Shown in pieces: positions 1 to 6,548 of a stretch of DNA of 23,736 nucleotides (its first letter is position 1; each line of letters opens with the position of its first letter). A model generated the notes under the pieces. That model worked only from the letters and a program-made list of their open reading frames with translations. It ran no database searches and was not told where the DNA came from. Source of the DNA: JBEKYD01 sp049509915 (GTDB lineage: Bacteria; Acidobacteriota; Terriglobia; Bryobacterales; Bryobacteraceae); assembly GCA_049509915.1 (NCBI GenBank), contig JBEKZL010000096.1:1-23736 (forward strand), written 5' to 3'. The position numbers were made by a program, and so were the translations under genes.

Positions 1-1
1 C

Positions 2-154
2 ATCGAGGCGTTTCTCAAAGTCCGGAATCAAGACCCAAAGCCCTTCGTGTGGACCGCCACCGTCGAATCCATCCAGGAGAAGCTCACTCGGTGTCGCCGA
101 ACCTTGGAGCAGATCCAGCCCGACTGCACCAGCCCCAGGTGCGGAAAGCCATAG
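2..154 (+). CDS. IS630-type transposase, C-terminal fragment (5' end outside window)
   Basis: An open frame enters from the left edge and gives 50 residues before TAG at 152-154. It contains NQDPKPFVWTAT followed by a helical stretch (VESIQEKLTRCRRTLEQIQ). The FVWT segment followed by a short K/R-rich helix is the usual C-terminus of IS630/Tc1-like DDE transposases. The catalytic DDE residues would lie to the left, outside the window. No terminal inverted repeat or TA target duplication can be checked because the other end of the element is absent. The frame closes at the normal place for the family, so the visible part is not obviously broken. The flagellar block starts about 65 bases further on. 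Identification rests on this short tail only. Confidence 0.6.
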   Translation: MEAFLKVRNQDPKPFVWTATVESIQEKLTRCRRTLEQIQPDCTSPRCGKP

Positions 155-220
155 GCGCCCGACTGCCTGGTGATTTCGCAGACACTACACTAGCGAAGAT
201 GGAGCAAGCCGCGGGACGCT

Positions 221-526
221 TCAGGCTTCGATTCGCCAGGTACTCACGGCGTTACTTGTCTGCTGAAAGCGCACCCGCCGTTCCACTTCCCGCAACCGGC
301 GCTCTAGTCGGGTGCGGGCCACGCATAATTGGCGGCGCGCCGCCTCCAGCGCGCTCATGGCCTGACGGATGCGCGCGGCCGCCGCGGCCGGCGCCAACCC
401 GGCCAGGGTCCGCTCCACCGCGCGCACATAATCTACCGCCGCTTTCTGGGCGCCGGCGAATTCGCCGCTCGCCGCCGCGCGCTGCAGTGCCTCCGCAGCC
501 TGCTCTAACCACATTTGCTGGCTCAT
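221..526 (-). CDS. Small helical protein downstream of fliD; candidate flagellar export chaperone (FliT/FliS position)
   Basis: A 101-residue Ala/Arg-rich, almost wholly alpha-helical protein with no membrane segment. Residues about 5-80 read as two or three amphipathic helices (for example QAAEALQRAAASGEF and AARIRQAMSALEAARRQL), and the C-terminus is basic. The ATG lies 14 bases after the fliD stop and has a purine-rich GGGGAAGG ribosome binding site, so it is likely co-translated with fliD. In many bacteria the genes after fliD are fliS and fliT, small helical chaperones for flagellin and the cap. Position, size and predicted fold suit such a role, but no diagnostic FliS or FliT motif is visible. 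It is the last gene of the flagellar block. Coding status is fairly likely; function is inferred from position only. Confidence 0.6.
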   Translation of the reverse strand: MSQQMWLEQAAEALQRAAASGEFAGAQKAAVDYVRAVERTLAGLAPAAAAARIRQAMSALEAARRQLCVARTRLERRLREVERRVRFQQTSNAVSTWRIEA

Positions 527-540
527 CCAAACGCCTTCCC

Positions 541-1962
541 CTATCCCATCGCAATCGTTTCTTCTTCCGCCTGGGTGGCCGAAAACAGGCTTTGCATGTA
601 TTCCAGTTGTTGTTCCATCGAGGATATCGAAGAGTCCGCCGCGCTCATCTGGCTGGTCAGAGTGGTTTGCAGACTTTCGAGCGACGTCTCTTCGGTGCTG
701 ATTTTACTGTTCTCGGCGGTGATGTTGGTTCCGACCTGGGTGATGTCGCTGGCCAAATACCCCTTGGAGGGATCGAGAACCGATGTCATCGCGTTGGTCG
801 CCGTTTCCAGAAACCCGCTTCCCGCCGACGAGCCGGTCACGGTAGGCGAGCCCAGGAAGCTGAAAATCTGGCTCAGTTGGCTGCTCGTGGCGCCGTCGAT
901 GGTGGTTGGATCGAAAGACAGCACCCCGGTCGTGCTGAAAGAGAAGCCCAGGCCGGCCAACGAGGTGTAACCGGACGTCCCGGGGCTCCCCGTCGAATAG
1001 TTCATTATGCTCTGAAGAGTTTGCGAGAGCGAGCCCACCACACTGTCGCCGGTCAGTGCGCCTCCGCTCTGCCCGTGGTTGCTGTTCAGGTCGGTCACCG
1101 CGGTGTTATAGGCGCTCGCCAGATTGGAGAGGGCGTTGGTCAGCGCCGAAGTGGAACGCGCAATGCCGATGGTGGTGGTGCCGGTGCTCTTGAGCGTGGC
1201 GGTGACTCCGGACGCCAGCGTCACCGTGGCACTGCCGGTCGAAATCGGCGTCGACGGTTCGCCGTTCACCTGATAGGTGGCATCGGTTCCGGGCGTCGTC
1301 CCGAGCGTGAACAACGAATCCCCCGATTCGCTGCCGTTGTTGGCTTTGAGTTGAATCGCCTGATCCCCGTACTGGGTGCCCTGGACAGAGAGCCGGTAGT
1401 CCGGCGAAGCCGACGAGCCGATATTCACCACCATGGCTTCCACCGCCGCGCCGCTTTGATTGATGGCATTGGCCAGATCCGATAACGAAGTGCCGCTAGG
1501 CGTTATGGTGGTCGAGGCCGAGCCTACCGTCAGGGTGTAGTCGGTGGCATCGCTGATATTGCCCTTGCTGGGGTCCGTGACTTTGGTAGTGACCCCTGCG
1601 GACGGATCGGAGCTCATCGAGCTGTCGACAGTCCCCATGGTGCTGACATCCAGGCTCAAGTTGCCGATTTCGGGCGTGCCGCTTAAAGTAACCGAGGCCA
1701 CCGCCGAACTCGAAAGCGATGCCGAATACGAACTGGAGCCAACCGCGGTTGCTACATTGGCGATTGCCGTCTGCAGTTTGGTGAAATCCGAACTTAAGGT
1801 GTTCAGCTCGGTTTGCTGGGACTGCAGCGTAGTCAGGTCCGTCTGCATCTGCGTCAGCGGCTCGGAGGCGGCCGTGATGGCAGTTTGCAGTGCCGTCTGC
1901 AACTGGGCGGAGAACTCGCTGGTCCCGGTGAACAACGAACTGGCGGAAGAAACACTGCTCAT
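541..1962 (-). CDS. fliD: Flagellar hook-associated protein 2 (filament cap) FliD
   Basis: A 473-residue protein that caps the growing flagellar filament and guides flagellin folding at the tip. The N-terminus has the FliD_N pattern, with a helix containing SEPLTQMQTDLTTLQSQQTEL at about residues 35-55. A flagellin-IN-like beta region follows (YTLTVGSASTTITPSG, then NAINQSG). The C-terminus has the FliD_C coiled coil ending in DSSISSMEQQLEYMQSLFSA. Like flagellins it is rich in Ser, Thr, Ala and Gly and has no visible Cys. The start is the ATG at 1962, because GGAG lies 7 bases upstream; an in-frame extension to 2025 would place that site inside the gene. It follows fliC by 131 bases, which hold a GC-rich hairpin, and precedes a small helical ORF. 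Identification is secure. Confidence 0.93.
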   Translation of the reverse strand: MSSVSSASSLFTGTSEFSAQLQTALQTAITAASEPLTQMQTDLTTLQSQQTELNTLSSDFTKLQTAIANVATAVGSSSYSASLSSSAVASVTLSGTPEIGNLSLDVSTMGTVDSSMSSDPSAGVTTKVTDPSKGNISDATDYTLTVGSASTTITPSGTSLSDLANAINQSGAAVEAMVVNIGSSASPDYRLSVQGTQYGDQAIQLKANNGSESGDSLFTLGTTPGTDATYQVNGEPSTPISTGSATVTLASGVTATLKSTGTTTIGIARSTSALTNALSNLASAYNTAVTDLNSNHGQSGGALTGDSVVGSLSQTLQSIMNYSTGSPGTSGYTSLAGLGFSFSTTGVLSFDPTTIDGATSSQLSQIFSFLGSPTVTGSSAGSGFLETATNAMTSVLDPSKGYLASDITQVGTNITAENSKISTEETSLESLQTTLTSQMSAADSSISSMEQQLEYMQSLFSATQAEEETIAMG

Positions 1963-1980
1963 TTCATTTCTCCGTAAAAT

Positions 1981-2003
1981 GGCGGCCGCCCGGGAAGGCC
2001 GCC
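1981..2003 (-). terminator. GC-rich hairpin between fliC and fliD, possible attenuating terminator
   Basis: GGCGGCC and GGCCGCC form a perfect 7-bp stem with a 9-base loop. On the - strand it is followed at once by ATTTTA and then by the fliD ribosome binding site. The T run is short (four), so full termination is doubtful. Partial termination would let fliC be made in excess over fliD, as filament stoichiometry requires. A role in protecting the fliC mRNA 3' end is an alternative. Confidence 0.35.
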
Positions 2004-2093
2004 TCGGAAACTCGCTCCGAAACAACCCGCCCGGGCCGGCCGCTTACGCTTGCGCCTCAAACGGCGATACGTCCGCCGCTAAAACGGCTGCTA

Positions 2094-3653
2094 CTAGGTC
2101 TTCAACAAGGCCAGGTATTGCTGCGGAGCCGAGTTGGCCTGCGCCATGGCGGCGATGGACGACTGTTGCAATACCTGCGCTTTGGTCAGGTTGGCTGCCT
2201 CCTGGGCGACGTTGGCGTCGCGAATCTGAGATTCGGCCGAAGTGAAGTTGGTGAGCTGCGAAGTGGCCAGGCTGATGGCATAGTTCAACTGGTTTTCGCC
2301 GGCGCCTACCCGGCCTTGCACCAGCCCGAGCTGCGAAACCGCGTTGGCGATGGCGGTAATCGCGGTGTCGGCCGCTCCACTCGCGAGGCTCGCAGGATTG
2401 CTCACGGCAATGGCCCCCAAGGCGCCGCCGGTCGGACCGAAGAAGTTGCCGCCGGCGCCGGCGGCGTCGGCCTGCGTTTTGTCCAGAGTGAATGCCGTAT
2501 TGCTCTGCAGCGTGAATCCGCCGGTGGCCGAGCCCACGTTGTTCGCTACCGCATAGATTCCGATGGAGTTCAACTGCGTGTTCATTTGAGCGATGGCGGT
2601 AGCGTCGCTGGCGCCAGTGGTGGTATTCAACGTCACATTGACCGTCCCTTGTGAGTTGGTGACCTGCACGATTTCGCCGGTCCCGGAAATGGCGGTTGGC
2701 GCCGTCGCCTGATCGTATGAATACATGGTGGAGTTGGTGTCCGCATAGCTAGCGGCCGTGGCCAGCCCGCCGCTGTTCAGGTCGCTGCCGAGGGGAGTCG
2801 CAGTGCCGGCCAGGACGCTGAATGCTACCGAGCCGGAAAACTGCAGCGTGCCGTCGCTGCCAATGGATGCGGTGATCCCGGTCGCCGCGCCATTGTTGGC
2901 CGTGGCGAGCTGCGAGTTAAGATTCGCAATGGCATCGGCGGCGGTCGCATTGCTAAAGCCGGTGGTAACCACTACCGGCGTCGACGCCCCCTGGGCGCTC
3001 TCGATGTTGAAGGTGAACGCCTGGTTGGCTGTGAAGTCGCCGGCGGCATTGTTGAGATTGATGGTGTTGGGGGTGCTTCCACCCGAAAGCTCGGTGCCGC
3101 CCGCGTCCACATTTGTTCCTGCCAAGCCCAGTCCCGCGGCGTCGACCTGGTTGGTCGCCCCCCCCAAGTCTATCTGCACTTGGGAGTTGCCCTGAGTGCT
3201 GCCGCCACCAATGTAAACCGACATGTTGGTGTTGTTCTGATTGCCGGTGGTGGTGCCGGCCAAGCCGATATTGGACGCTTGCCGGTCGATCTCCGTCAGC
3301 AGGTTCTGATACTCGTTGTTGATGGTGGAACGGTTGCCGGTGAAGGTCTGCGACGCAGATTCCGTGGCTAGCGTCTGCAACCGATTGAGAATATTGCTGA
3401 TGTTGGTCAGACCGCCATCCACGATCTGCAGTTCGCTCACGCCGTCGTTGGCATTGGCAATGCCCTGGGTAAGCTGCATTTCGTTGTTCTTGAATTGATT
3501 GGCCACAGCCAGGCCGGCCGGATCGTCGGCGGCGGAGTTGATGCGGTACCCCGACGACAACTCTTGAATGGTCTGGTTCTGGAAATTGGTATTCGTCAGC
3601 AGATCGTTCTGCGAGACGAGCGAAGCGATGTTGGTTTGAATCGAAAGTGACAT
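2094..3653 (-). CDS. fliC: Flagellin FliC, filament subunit
   Basis: A 519-residue flagellin. The N-terminal D0/D1 region (about 1-140) carries the hallmark INTN-like start (SIQTNIASL), ELSSGYRINSAADDPAGLAVAN and NANDGVSELQIVDGGLTNI. The C-terminal D1/D0 helices (about 445-519) carry QGRVGAGENQLNYAI and ANLTKAQVLQQSSIAAMAQAN and end in LLKT. The middle, about 300 residues, is a Gly/Ala/Thr/Asn-rich surface domain with two flagellin-IN-like repeats (near residues 205-285 and 320-395). It is rich in Ser/Thr, so many O-glycosylation acceptors are available. The ATG has an AGGAC ribosome binding site 8 bases upstream. A candidate sigma-28 promoter lies inside the end of the upstream glycosyltransferase gene. 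The leader and the neighbouring fliW and csrA suggest CsrA-type translational control. Identification is secure. Confidence 0.95.
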   Translation of the reverse strand: MSLSIQTNIASLVSQNDLLTNTNFQNQTIQELSSGYRINSAADDPAGLAVANQFKNNEMQLTQGIANANDGVSELQIVDGGLTNISNILNRLQTLATESASQTFTGNRSTINNEYQNLLTEIDRQASNIGLAGTTTGNQNNTNMSVYIGGGSTQGNSQVQIDLGGATNQVDAAGLGLAGTNVDAGGTELSGGSTPNTINLNNAAGDFTANQAFTFNIESAQGASTPVVVTTGFSNATAADAIANLNSQLATANNGAATGITASIGSDGTLQFSGSVAFSVLAGTATPLGSDLNSGGLATAASYADTNSTMYSYDQATAPTAISGTGEIVQVTNSQGTVNVTLNTTTGASDATAIAQMNTQLNSIGIYAVANNVGSATGGFTLQSNTAFTLDKTQADAAGAGGNFFGPTGGALGAIAVSNPASLASGAADTAITAIANAVSQLGLVQGRVGAGENQLNYAISLATSQLTNFTSAESQIRDANVAQEAANLTKAQVLQQSSIAAMAQANSAPQQYLALLKT

Positions 3654-3731
3654 TTTTTACGTCCTGTCGTGAAAGATTGGCATCTTGCCAGAGGCCGCCG
3701 GGCTGGGCTTTTCCCGCCCCGCTGCCTTCAT
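3654..3731 (-). promoter_or_regulatory. fliC mRNA leader with hairpin and possible CsrA-type site at the ribosome binding site
   Basis: The roughly 78-base leader holds a short perfect hairpin (TGGCA, 3-base loop, TGCCA; 3678-3690). It also holds ACAGGACG at 3660-3667, in which GGA is part of the fliC Shine-Dalgarno sequence. CsrA binds GGA-centred sites (consensus close to ACA-N-GGA-N-GT) and blocks flagellin translation in Bacillus, with FliW as antagonist. Here the match lacks one base before GGA. A second GGA with A two bases before it (AACGGATG) lies at the upstream gene's stop. csrA and fliW in the same operon make such control plausible; binding is inferred. Confidence 0.4.
3657..3731 (-). 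CDS. Possible 24-codon leader ORF between the TPR-glycosyltransferase gene and fliC
   Basis: An ATG at 3731-3729 overlaps the stop of the upstream gene as ATGA. It opens 24 codons that end in TAA at 3659-3657, leaving three bases before the fliC ATG. The fliC ribosome binding site (AGGAC) lies inside the last codons. The peptide is basic, with no signal sequence or recognised family. The arrangement would suit translational coupling of fliC to the preceding cistron, but a 75-base open frame easily arises by chance at this GC content. Its own ribosome binding site (GAACGG) is weak. Low confidence. Confidence 0.22.
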   Translation of the reverse strand: MKAAGREKPSPAASGKMPIFHDRT

Positions 3732-5767
3732 CCGTTCATATCGGCCTCGCGCGGTTTTGCTTGAATCGGCCAGGCGCGCAATTCTTCGGCCAGTTCCGCG
3801 GCCGGCGAGGACCAATCCCGCGGCTGCCGCTGGCGGAACAGCCTTAGAGTGGGATACCAGCCGGTGGTTCGGCCCTCCCGCCCCCACCGCCAGTCGGATA
3901 CGTACGGCAGCAACAGGAGGCACGGCCGCGCCAGCGCGCCGGCCAGGTGGGCGGGCATCGAATCCACCGATACCACCACATCCAAAAGCTCCATCACCGC
4001 CGCCAGATCGTCGATGTCGGAATCGTCGCCCAACACTTGCCGCAGCCAGCCCGCCTCCTCCACCTCCCGCCGCGCGTCGGCGCCCAATTGCAGACTGACC
4101 CATTCGACATGCTCCAGCCGGCCCAACTCCTCCAATGCCGCCAGCGTCATAGAGCGTTGCCGGTCGCACGGATTGTCCGGATTGCCCCGCCAGCACAGGC
4201 CCGCCAGCACCTCTTTCGAATTCTGCAGACGCGGCCGCCAGGCCGCAAGCCGATCCGGCGCAACCCGCAAATATGGAACCCGTGCGGGCAGCCGATCGGG
4301 GCCGGTTACGAAAATGCGTGGCAGGCTAAGCAAAGAGACTGCCATATCGAACGACGGCAATTCCGCATCGCCGCTCACCACGGCATCGACTCCCCGCGCC
4401 GTTGCCACCAGCGAACCCAGCCGCGGCTGTGAGTCCACGATCACCCGGCAGCCGCGGGTGGCGACCATTTCCGCGTAGCGCACGAACTGAATCGTATCGC
4501 CCAAACCCTGCTCGGTGAAGAGAAGCACGGCTTTGCCCTCCACCGGCTCACCCTTCCAAGGGGGATAAGCCAGCCCGCGCGGAGGGCGGTCGAAACACTT
4601 CATTCGCCACTCGTATTCCTCCAGACCCTCTGCGAAATTGCCCGCCTGCAAAAGCGCGATTGCCCGATTGAGATGGGCGACAGCCAGGTCCGGCTTGCGG
4701 CGAATGGCTTCGTCGAAGCACGCCAGAGCGTCCGGGGGTCGTTTCTCGGAAAGATGGAGAGCCCCCATTTCCGCCCATGCGTCGGCATAGTCCGGGCGCC
4801 GCGCCAGCGCCGACTGGTAAGCCTCCGAGGCTTCCTGGTTGCGGTAGAGGTACCGCAATGCGACGCCGAGGTTGAAGTATGCCTCGGCCGATCCAGGCTG
4901 AATCTGGAGCGCTCGCCGGCACCAACCCTCGGCTTCCTCCGCGCGCTTCCCGCGGAGCAAAACGCTGGCCAGGTTGACGCAAAGATACGCCTGCCGCGGA
5001 AATCGATGGATTGCTTCGCGGAAACACTGTTCGGCATCCGCCAGACGCCCCAGTTTCTCCAGCGCGACCCCAAGGTTCGATGCGGCTTCGTGCAATTCCG
5101 GCGCGGTCTCGAAAGCCCGCCGCGCGGCACGTTCCGCCTCGGCGAAGCGGGCCAGGGCCAGCAAGGCCGCGGCCGTGTTTACCAGCGCCTGCGGGTAGCC
5201 GGGTTGCAGCCGTAGCGCTTCGGCATGACAAGCCAGCGATTCTTCGGTCCGTCCTTCGCCGCGCAGGGCGTTGCCGAGATTGTCATAAGCCTCGGCGCAT
5301 CGTGGATCGGCCTGGATGGCCCTGCCGTAGCTGACTTGCGCTTCCCGGAACCGGCCCATCCGTTGCAAGGTGTTGCCCAGGTTGACCAACGCCGGGAGAA
5401 GATCGGGCTGCAACGCCAGTGCCTGCCGGTAGCACAGTAAAGCGGCTTGGCATTCGTTCCTGGCTTGCAAAATATCACCCAGCCCCTGGTGAAACACCGG
5501 TTCGCACGGCCTCTGGTTGGCTGCGCGTGCCGCCAGGATGGCCGCCTCCCGGAGCTTTCCCCGTTGTTTCAGGTTCTGGGCTAGAAGGTAACAGGCATCC
5601 GGTTGCGCCGGGTTGTCCAAGAGCGCTTGGCGGCAAAGCTCCGCGGCCTCGCTCAGCCGGCCCGCCGTTTGCGCTTCCAAGGCCCGGCTCAGCCATCCGG
5701 CCACCGGCGAGGTGGCCCGTCTGGCATCCCGGCTCATCTTCTCCCGCCTCGCGGCGTTGCCCGTCAT
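3728..5767 (-). CDS. TPR-repeat glycosyltransferase, candidate flagellin O-glycosyltransferase (FlmG-like layout)
   Basis: A 679-residue soluble protein. Residues about 25-385 form roughly ten TPR units (for example ALVNLGNTLQRMGRFREAQ, EAYDNLGNALRGEGRTEES, EAYFNLGVALRYLYRNQEAS). A linker (EYEWRMKCFDRPPRG) joins them to a GT-B type domain at about 405-665. That domain has the family signatures LLFTEQGLGDTIQFVRYA (415-432), LAGLCWRGNP (521-530), SVDSMPAHLAGAL (600-612) and SDWRWGR with WYPTLRLFRQ (624-646). Caulobacter FlmG has the same layout: its TPR part binds flagellin and its GT part glycosylates it. The gene lies directly between csrA (ATGA overlap) and fliC, which strongly suggests flagellin as substrate. 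The ATG at 5767 has a GGAAGGTGA ribosome binding site. The donor sugar cannot be told from sequence, and no nonulosonic acid synthesis genes are in the window. Confidence 0.85.
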   Translation of the reverse strand: MTGNAARREKMSRDARRATSPVAGWLSRALEAQTAGRLSEAAELCRQALLDNPAQPDACYLLAQNLKQRGKLREAAILAARAANQRPCEPVFHQGLGDILQARNECQAALLCYRQALALQPDLLPALVNLGNTLQRMGRFREAQVSYGRAIQADPRCAEAYDNLGNALRGEGRTEESLACHAEALRLQPGYPQALVNTAAALLALARFAEAERAARRAFETAPELHEAASNLGVALEKLGRLADAEQCFREAIHRFPRQAYLCVNLASVLLRGKRAEEAEGWCRRALQIQPGSAEAYFNLGVALRYLYRNQEASEAYQSALARRPDYADAWAEMGALHLSEKRPPDALACFDEAIRRKPDLAVAHLNRAIALLQAGNFAEGLEEYEWRMKCFDRPPRGLAYPPWKGEPVEGKAVLLFTEQGLGDTIQFVRYAEMVATRGCRVIVDSQPRLGSLVATARGVDAVVSGDAELPSFDMAVSLLSLPRIFVTGPDRLPARVPYLRVAPDRLAAWRPRLQNSKEVLAGLCWRGNPDNPCDRQRSMTLAALEELGRLEHVEWVSLQLGADARREVEEAGWLRQVLGDDSDIDDLAAVMELLDVVVSVDSMPAHLAGALARPCLLLLPYVSDWRWGREGRTTGWYPTLRLFRQRQPRDWSSPAAELAEELRAWPIQAKPREADMNG
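3738..3764 (-). promoter_or_regulatory. Candidate sigma-28 (FliA) promoter for fliC
   Basis: On the - strand, GCCGATAT (3738-3745) matches the sigma-28 -10 element GCCGATAA at 7 of 8 bases. The element at 3757-3764, TCAAGCAA, agrees with TAAAGTTT at only 4 of 8 bases, but the TAAAG part is TCAAG. The spacer between the two octamers is 11 bases, the standard distance. Transcription would start near 3731, giving a leader of about 78 bases. The site overlaps the last codons of the glycosyltransferase gene, so its sequence is also constrained by coding. It would let flagellin be made at a higher level than the genes upstream. Confidence 0.45.
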
Positions 5768-6102
5768 GGCTTATCACCTTCCAGGGAGGCTGTGCCGTGG
5801 TGAGGAGCAGGGACCGGCGCGGAGACCAGGGCGGCGATTTCAGCGGGGCCGGAAACCTTCCCGCCGGCGGCGCCGAGAGCCGGCAGGCGCTTGCCCACTT
5901 CACGCAGAGCCGCGGGCGAAACGGGCTGCGAAGCCGCCAGGTTTTGCTCCCTGGTCAGTTTGACTTCACCGCGCGTGACCGCCACCTGGCGCGGCGCTCG
6001 GAAGCCGAGTTTCACTCGCCGCCCGCCGCACTCGATGATCACGATTTCCACATCGTCGCCTACCAGCACGGTCTGACCTTCGTGGCGCCGGATCACGAGC
6101 AT
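5764..6102 (-). CDS. csrA: CsrA translational regulator with extended C-terminus
   Basis: A 112-residue protein. Residues 1-58 are a CsrA domain: MLVIRRHEGQTVLVGDDVEI, then VKLGFRAPRQVAVTRGEV. These include the beta-1 Leu/Arg residues and the VAVTR arginine (E. coli R44 position) that contact GGA sites in RNA. Typical CsrA proteins have 61-75 residues; this one carries about 45 more, rich in Ala, Pro and Gly, with a predicted helix (PAALREVGKRLPAL). In Bacillus and relatives CsrA represses flagellin translation until FliW sequesters it. Here fliW lies immediately upstream and overlaps by 10 bases, and fliC lies two genes downstream. The start at 6102 has a strong GAGGAGG ribosome binding site inside the fliW end. 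Identification is firm; the function of the tail is unknown. Confidence 0.92.
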   Translation of the reverse strand: MLVIRRHEGQTVLVGDDVEIVIIECGGRRVKLGFRAPRQVAVTRGEVKLTREQNLAASQPVSPAALREVGKRLPALGAAGGKVSGPAEIAALVSAPVPAPHHGTASLEGDKP

Positions 6103-6548
6103 AGGGCCTCCTCGGGTACCAACGCCTCGCGGCAGCCGTAGCGATTGTCGGGACGGACGGCCTGCACGGCGCGGCCGGTGGCGACGCGGACCACGATCGG
6201 CGAGAGCAGGTTGGCGGTAGGAGGATGGCCCTCCCGCACGCTCAGGATCGCCATGGCAGCCACTTCGGTGCCGATACGGGGTGGCCGGCCGGCGGGCAAC
6301 CCCAGCAGCTCGGAATCCTCCGGCGTCAGCAGCAGACAATAATCCGGCCGCAGAGACCGCACCGGCAGCGTCAGGAAGCACAAGTCCGGCCGGTCCATGC
6401 TCTGAAGGAACATTAGCCCCGCGCATTCTGCGTGTTCAAACGGTACGAAGCGCCGGCATTCTTCGAACCCCGGCAATCCTTCGGGGAACTCCATCGACTG
6501 GGTCTCATCGACGGCGAGGTCGCCGAAGCGTGTAGTGGAGAGAATCAT
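6093..6548 (-). CDS. fliW: Flagellar assembly factor FliW
   Basis: A 151-residue FliW. Family motifs are MEFPEGLPGFEECRRFVPFE (19-38), FLQSMDRPDLCFLTL (47-61, the position of the usual Q-S-x-x-P-x-L-x-F motif), and TANLLSPIVV with RVATGRAVQAV near 111-131. FliW binds both flagellin and CsrA. When flagellin is exported, free FliW captures CsrA and relieves repression of flagellin mRNA. The ATG (6548) overlaps the motB stop as ATGA, with AAGGGA as ribosome binding site. The 3' end overlaps csrA by 10 bases, so the two partners are probably made together. This pairing is well known in other phyla; its operation here is inferred from gene identity and order. Confidence 0.93.
   Translation of the reverse strand: MILSTTRFGDLAVDETQSMEFPEGLPGFEECRRFVPFEHAECAGLMFLQSMDRPDLCFLTLPVRSLRPDYCLLLTPEDSELLGLPAGRPPRIGTEVAAMAILSVREGHPPTANLLSPIVVRVATGRAVQAVRPDNRYGCREALVPEEALCS

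Noticed and set aside
49..1485. Long + strand open frame (478 codons) opposite fliD
   Set aside because: Runs antisense through fliD and the small ORF, is Arg/Gly-rich without any domain, and is a GC-rich shadow of the real - strand genes.
1960..2025. Upstream start for fliD at 2025
   Set aside because: Would include the hairpin stem and the ribosome binding site in the coding region; the ATG at 1962 has the proper GGAG spacing.
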